Shown: piece after piece, positions 62,761 to 64,000 of the stretch
How positions within the stretch are numbered: position 1 is the first letter of the stretch
How the letters are laid out: each line of letters starts with the position of its first letter
Assembly: GCA_965216035.1 (NCBI GenBank)
Contig: CBDCFM010000020.1
Span: forward strand, 434,001-498,000
From: G963664115 sp965216035
GTDB lineage: Bacteria; Acidobacteriota; Terriglobia; 20CM-2-55-15
Direction of reading: 5' to 3'
Length of the DNA: 64,000 nt
The notes under the pieces: model-generated
Databases searched by the model: none
What the model saw: the letters and a program-made list of their open reading frames with translations, nothing else
What the model was told of the DNA's origin: nothing
Made by a program: the position numbers and the translations under genes

Positions 62761-64000
62761 TGGCGAATAAAGGGAAAGTTCTTCAAATAATCGGTCCAGC
62801 CGTTGACGTCGAATTCGACGAACAACAGCAGCCGTTGATTCATAACGCGCTACGGATTACAAGCGAAGGCTTCAACGTGCCCCAACCGCTGGACGTTATC
62901 GTTGAGGTGCAGCAGCACCTGGGAGAAGGCCGCGTCCGATGTGTGGCGATGCAGCCTACCGACGGAATGGTCCGCGGGATGGTTGCGGAAGATCAGGACT
63001 CGCCCATCCGCGTCCCCGTTGGAAAGGCGACGCTCGGCCGCGTGATGAATGTCATTGGCGAAGCTGTGGACAAGGCCGGTCCGATCCAGTCGGAGCGGAG
63101 AGATCCGATTCACCGACTCGCGCCTCCCCTGACCGAGCAGAACACAGACATGGAAATGTTTGAAACTGGAATCAAAGTTATCGATTTGCTCGAACCGTAT
63201 CTCCGTGGCGGCAAGATCGGACTCTTCGGCGGTGCGGGTGTTGGCAAGACCGTCATTATCATGGAGCTGATCAACAACATCGCTTCCAAGCACGGGGGCC
63301 TTTCCGTTTTCGCAGGTGTGGGCGAGAGGACGCGTGAGGGCAACGACCTATGGTTGGAAATGAAGGAATCCGGGGTGATCGACAAGACAGCGCTCGTTTA
63401 CGGGCAGATGACTGAGCCTCCGGGAGCCCGCCTGCGTGTGGCACTGACCGGGCTGACGGTTGCCGAATACTTCCGGGATGAAGAAGGTCAGGACGTCCTC
63501 TTGTTTGTCGACAACATTTTCCGGTTTACCCAGGCAGGTTCAGAAGTTTCGGCTCTACTGGGACGGATGCCATCCGCTGTGGGTTATCAGCCGACGTTGG
63601 CCAGTGAGATGGGCGAGCTGCAGGAGCGGATCACCTCGACACAGAAAGGCTCCATCACCTCGGTGCAGGCGATCTATGTGCCGGCAGACGATTATACGGA
63701 TCCAGCGCCCGCGACAGCTTTCGCTCACCTCGATGCAACGACAAACCTTTCACGGTCGATCGCGGAACGGGCTATTTACCCGGCCGTCGATCCACTGGCC
63801 TCGACCTCGCGGATCCTGGACCCGCGCATCGTCGGAGATGAACATTATTCGGTCGCGCGTGATGTGAAATTTGTGCTTCAGAAATACAAAGATCTTCAGG
63901 ACATCATTGCCATACTCGGGATCGACGAGTTATCGGAAGAAGACAAGCTGGCTGTTTCGCGTGCCCGCAAGATCGAGCGCTTCCTCTCGCAGCCGTTTTT
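62761..64000 (+). CDS. atpD: ATP synthase beta subunit (C-terminus cut by the window edge)
   Basis: 413 of about 470 residues are visible, from ATG 62761. The catalytic P-loop GGAGVGKTVIIMEL and the general base in GERTREGNDLW, then YRDEEGQDVLLF-like Walker B and the DELSEED-like IDELSEEDK, are present. It is the catalytic subunit of F1. The atpC gene should follow beyond the window. Confidence 0.98.

Overview
The window comes from the replication-origin region of a bacterial chromosome with moderately high GC, most likely an Acidobacteriota (Vicinamibacteria-like). This assignment is an inference from the gene set: a GWxTD-domain secreted protein, a carboxypeptidase-regulatory-like outer-membrane barrel protein, DUF6152 proteins, the futalosine menaquinone genes mqnA/mqnC, a bactofilin beside parAB, and selenoprotein genes. 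No rRNA, tRNA or CRISPR array was recognised.

Layout. 1-2742 (minus): end of a surface-polysaccharide cluster (GT2 glycosyltransferase running off the window, rmlD, a sugar epimerase). 3134-5230: a YqaA/DedA membrane protein, two genes each interrupted by an in-frame TGA at the expected redox cysteine (a 1-Cys peroxiredoxin and a GrdB-like protein), and a convergent zinc-ribbon protein. 5352-13570: metabolic genes (ispG, a beta-hydroxyacid dehydrogenase, acs, a 7Fe ferredoxin, an acyl-CoA ligase, a VOC protein). 13732-23261: mostly exported or membrane proteins (M28 peptidase, beta-propeller lipoprotein, two DUF6152 proteins, unknowns). 23698-32684: rpsU, a Pta-like protein lacking key active-site residues, a two-component system with a PDZ-containing membrane kinase, an outer-membrane barrel protein and a GWxTD protein. 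32982-38723: membrane proteins, an aldo/keto reductase, and mqnC-mqnA.

39090-64000 is the origin region. gyrA, gyrB, dnaN and dnaA read leftward; rpmH, rnpA, yidD, yidC, mnmE, mnmG, rsmG, parA, parB, bactofilin, selD and the ATP-synthase genes read rightward, so transcription diverges at about 48.2-48.5 kb. An IS903-type insertion sequence (45793-46896, 9-bp target duplication) sits exactly at the dnaA stop codon and separates dnaA from dnaN and a group of DnaA-box-like sites. A 16-bp parS palindrome precedes parA.

The main result is three genes read through TGA as selenocysteine: the peroxiredoxin (Sec51), the GrdB-like protein (Sec148) and selD itself (Sec12). SelD makes the selenium donor for Sec synthesis, so the window holds both a supplier and two users. 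Conventional annotation would truncate or split all three genes. The YqaA / Sec-peroxiredoxin / GrdB-like group is the best candidate for an undescribed redox system.
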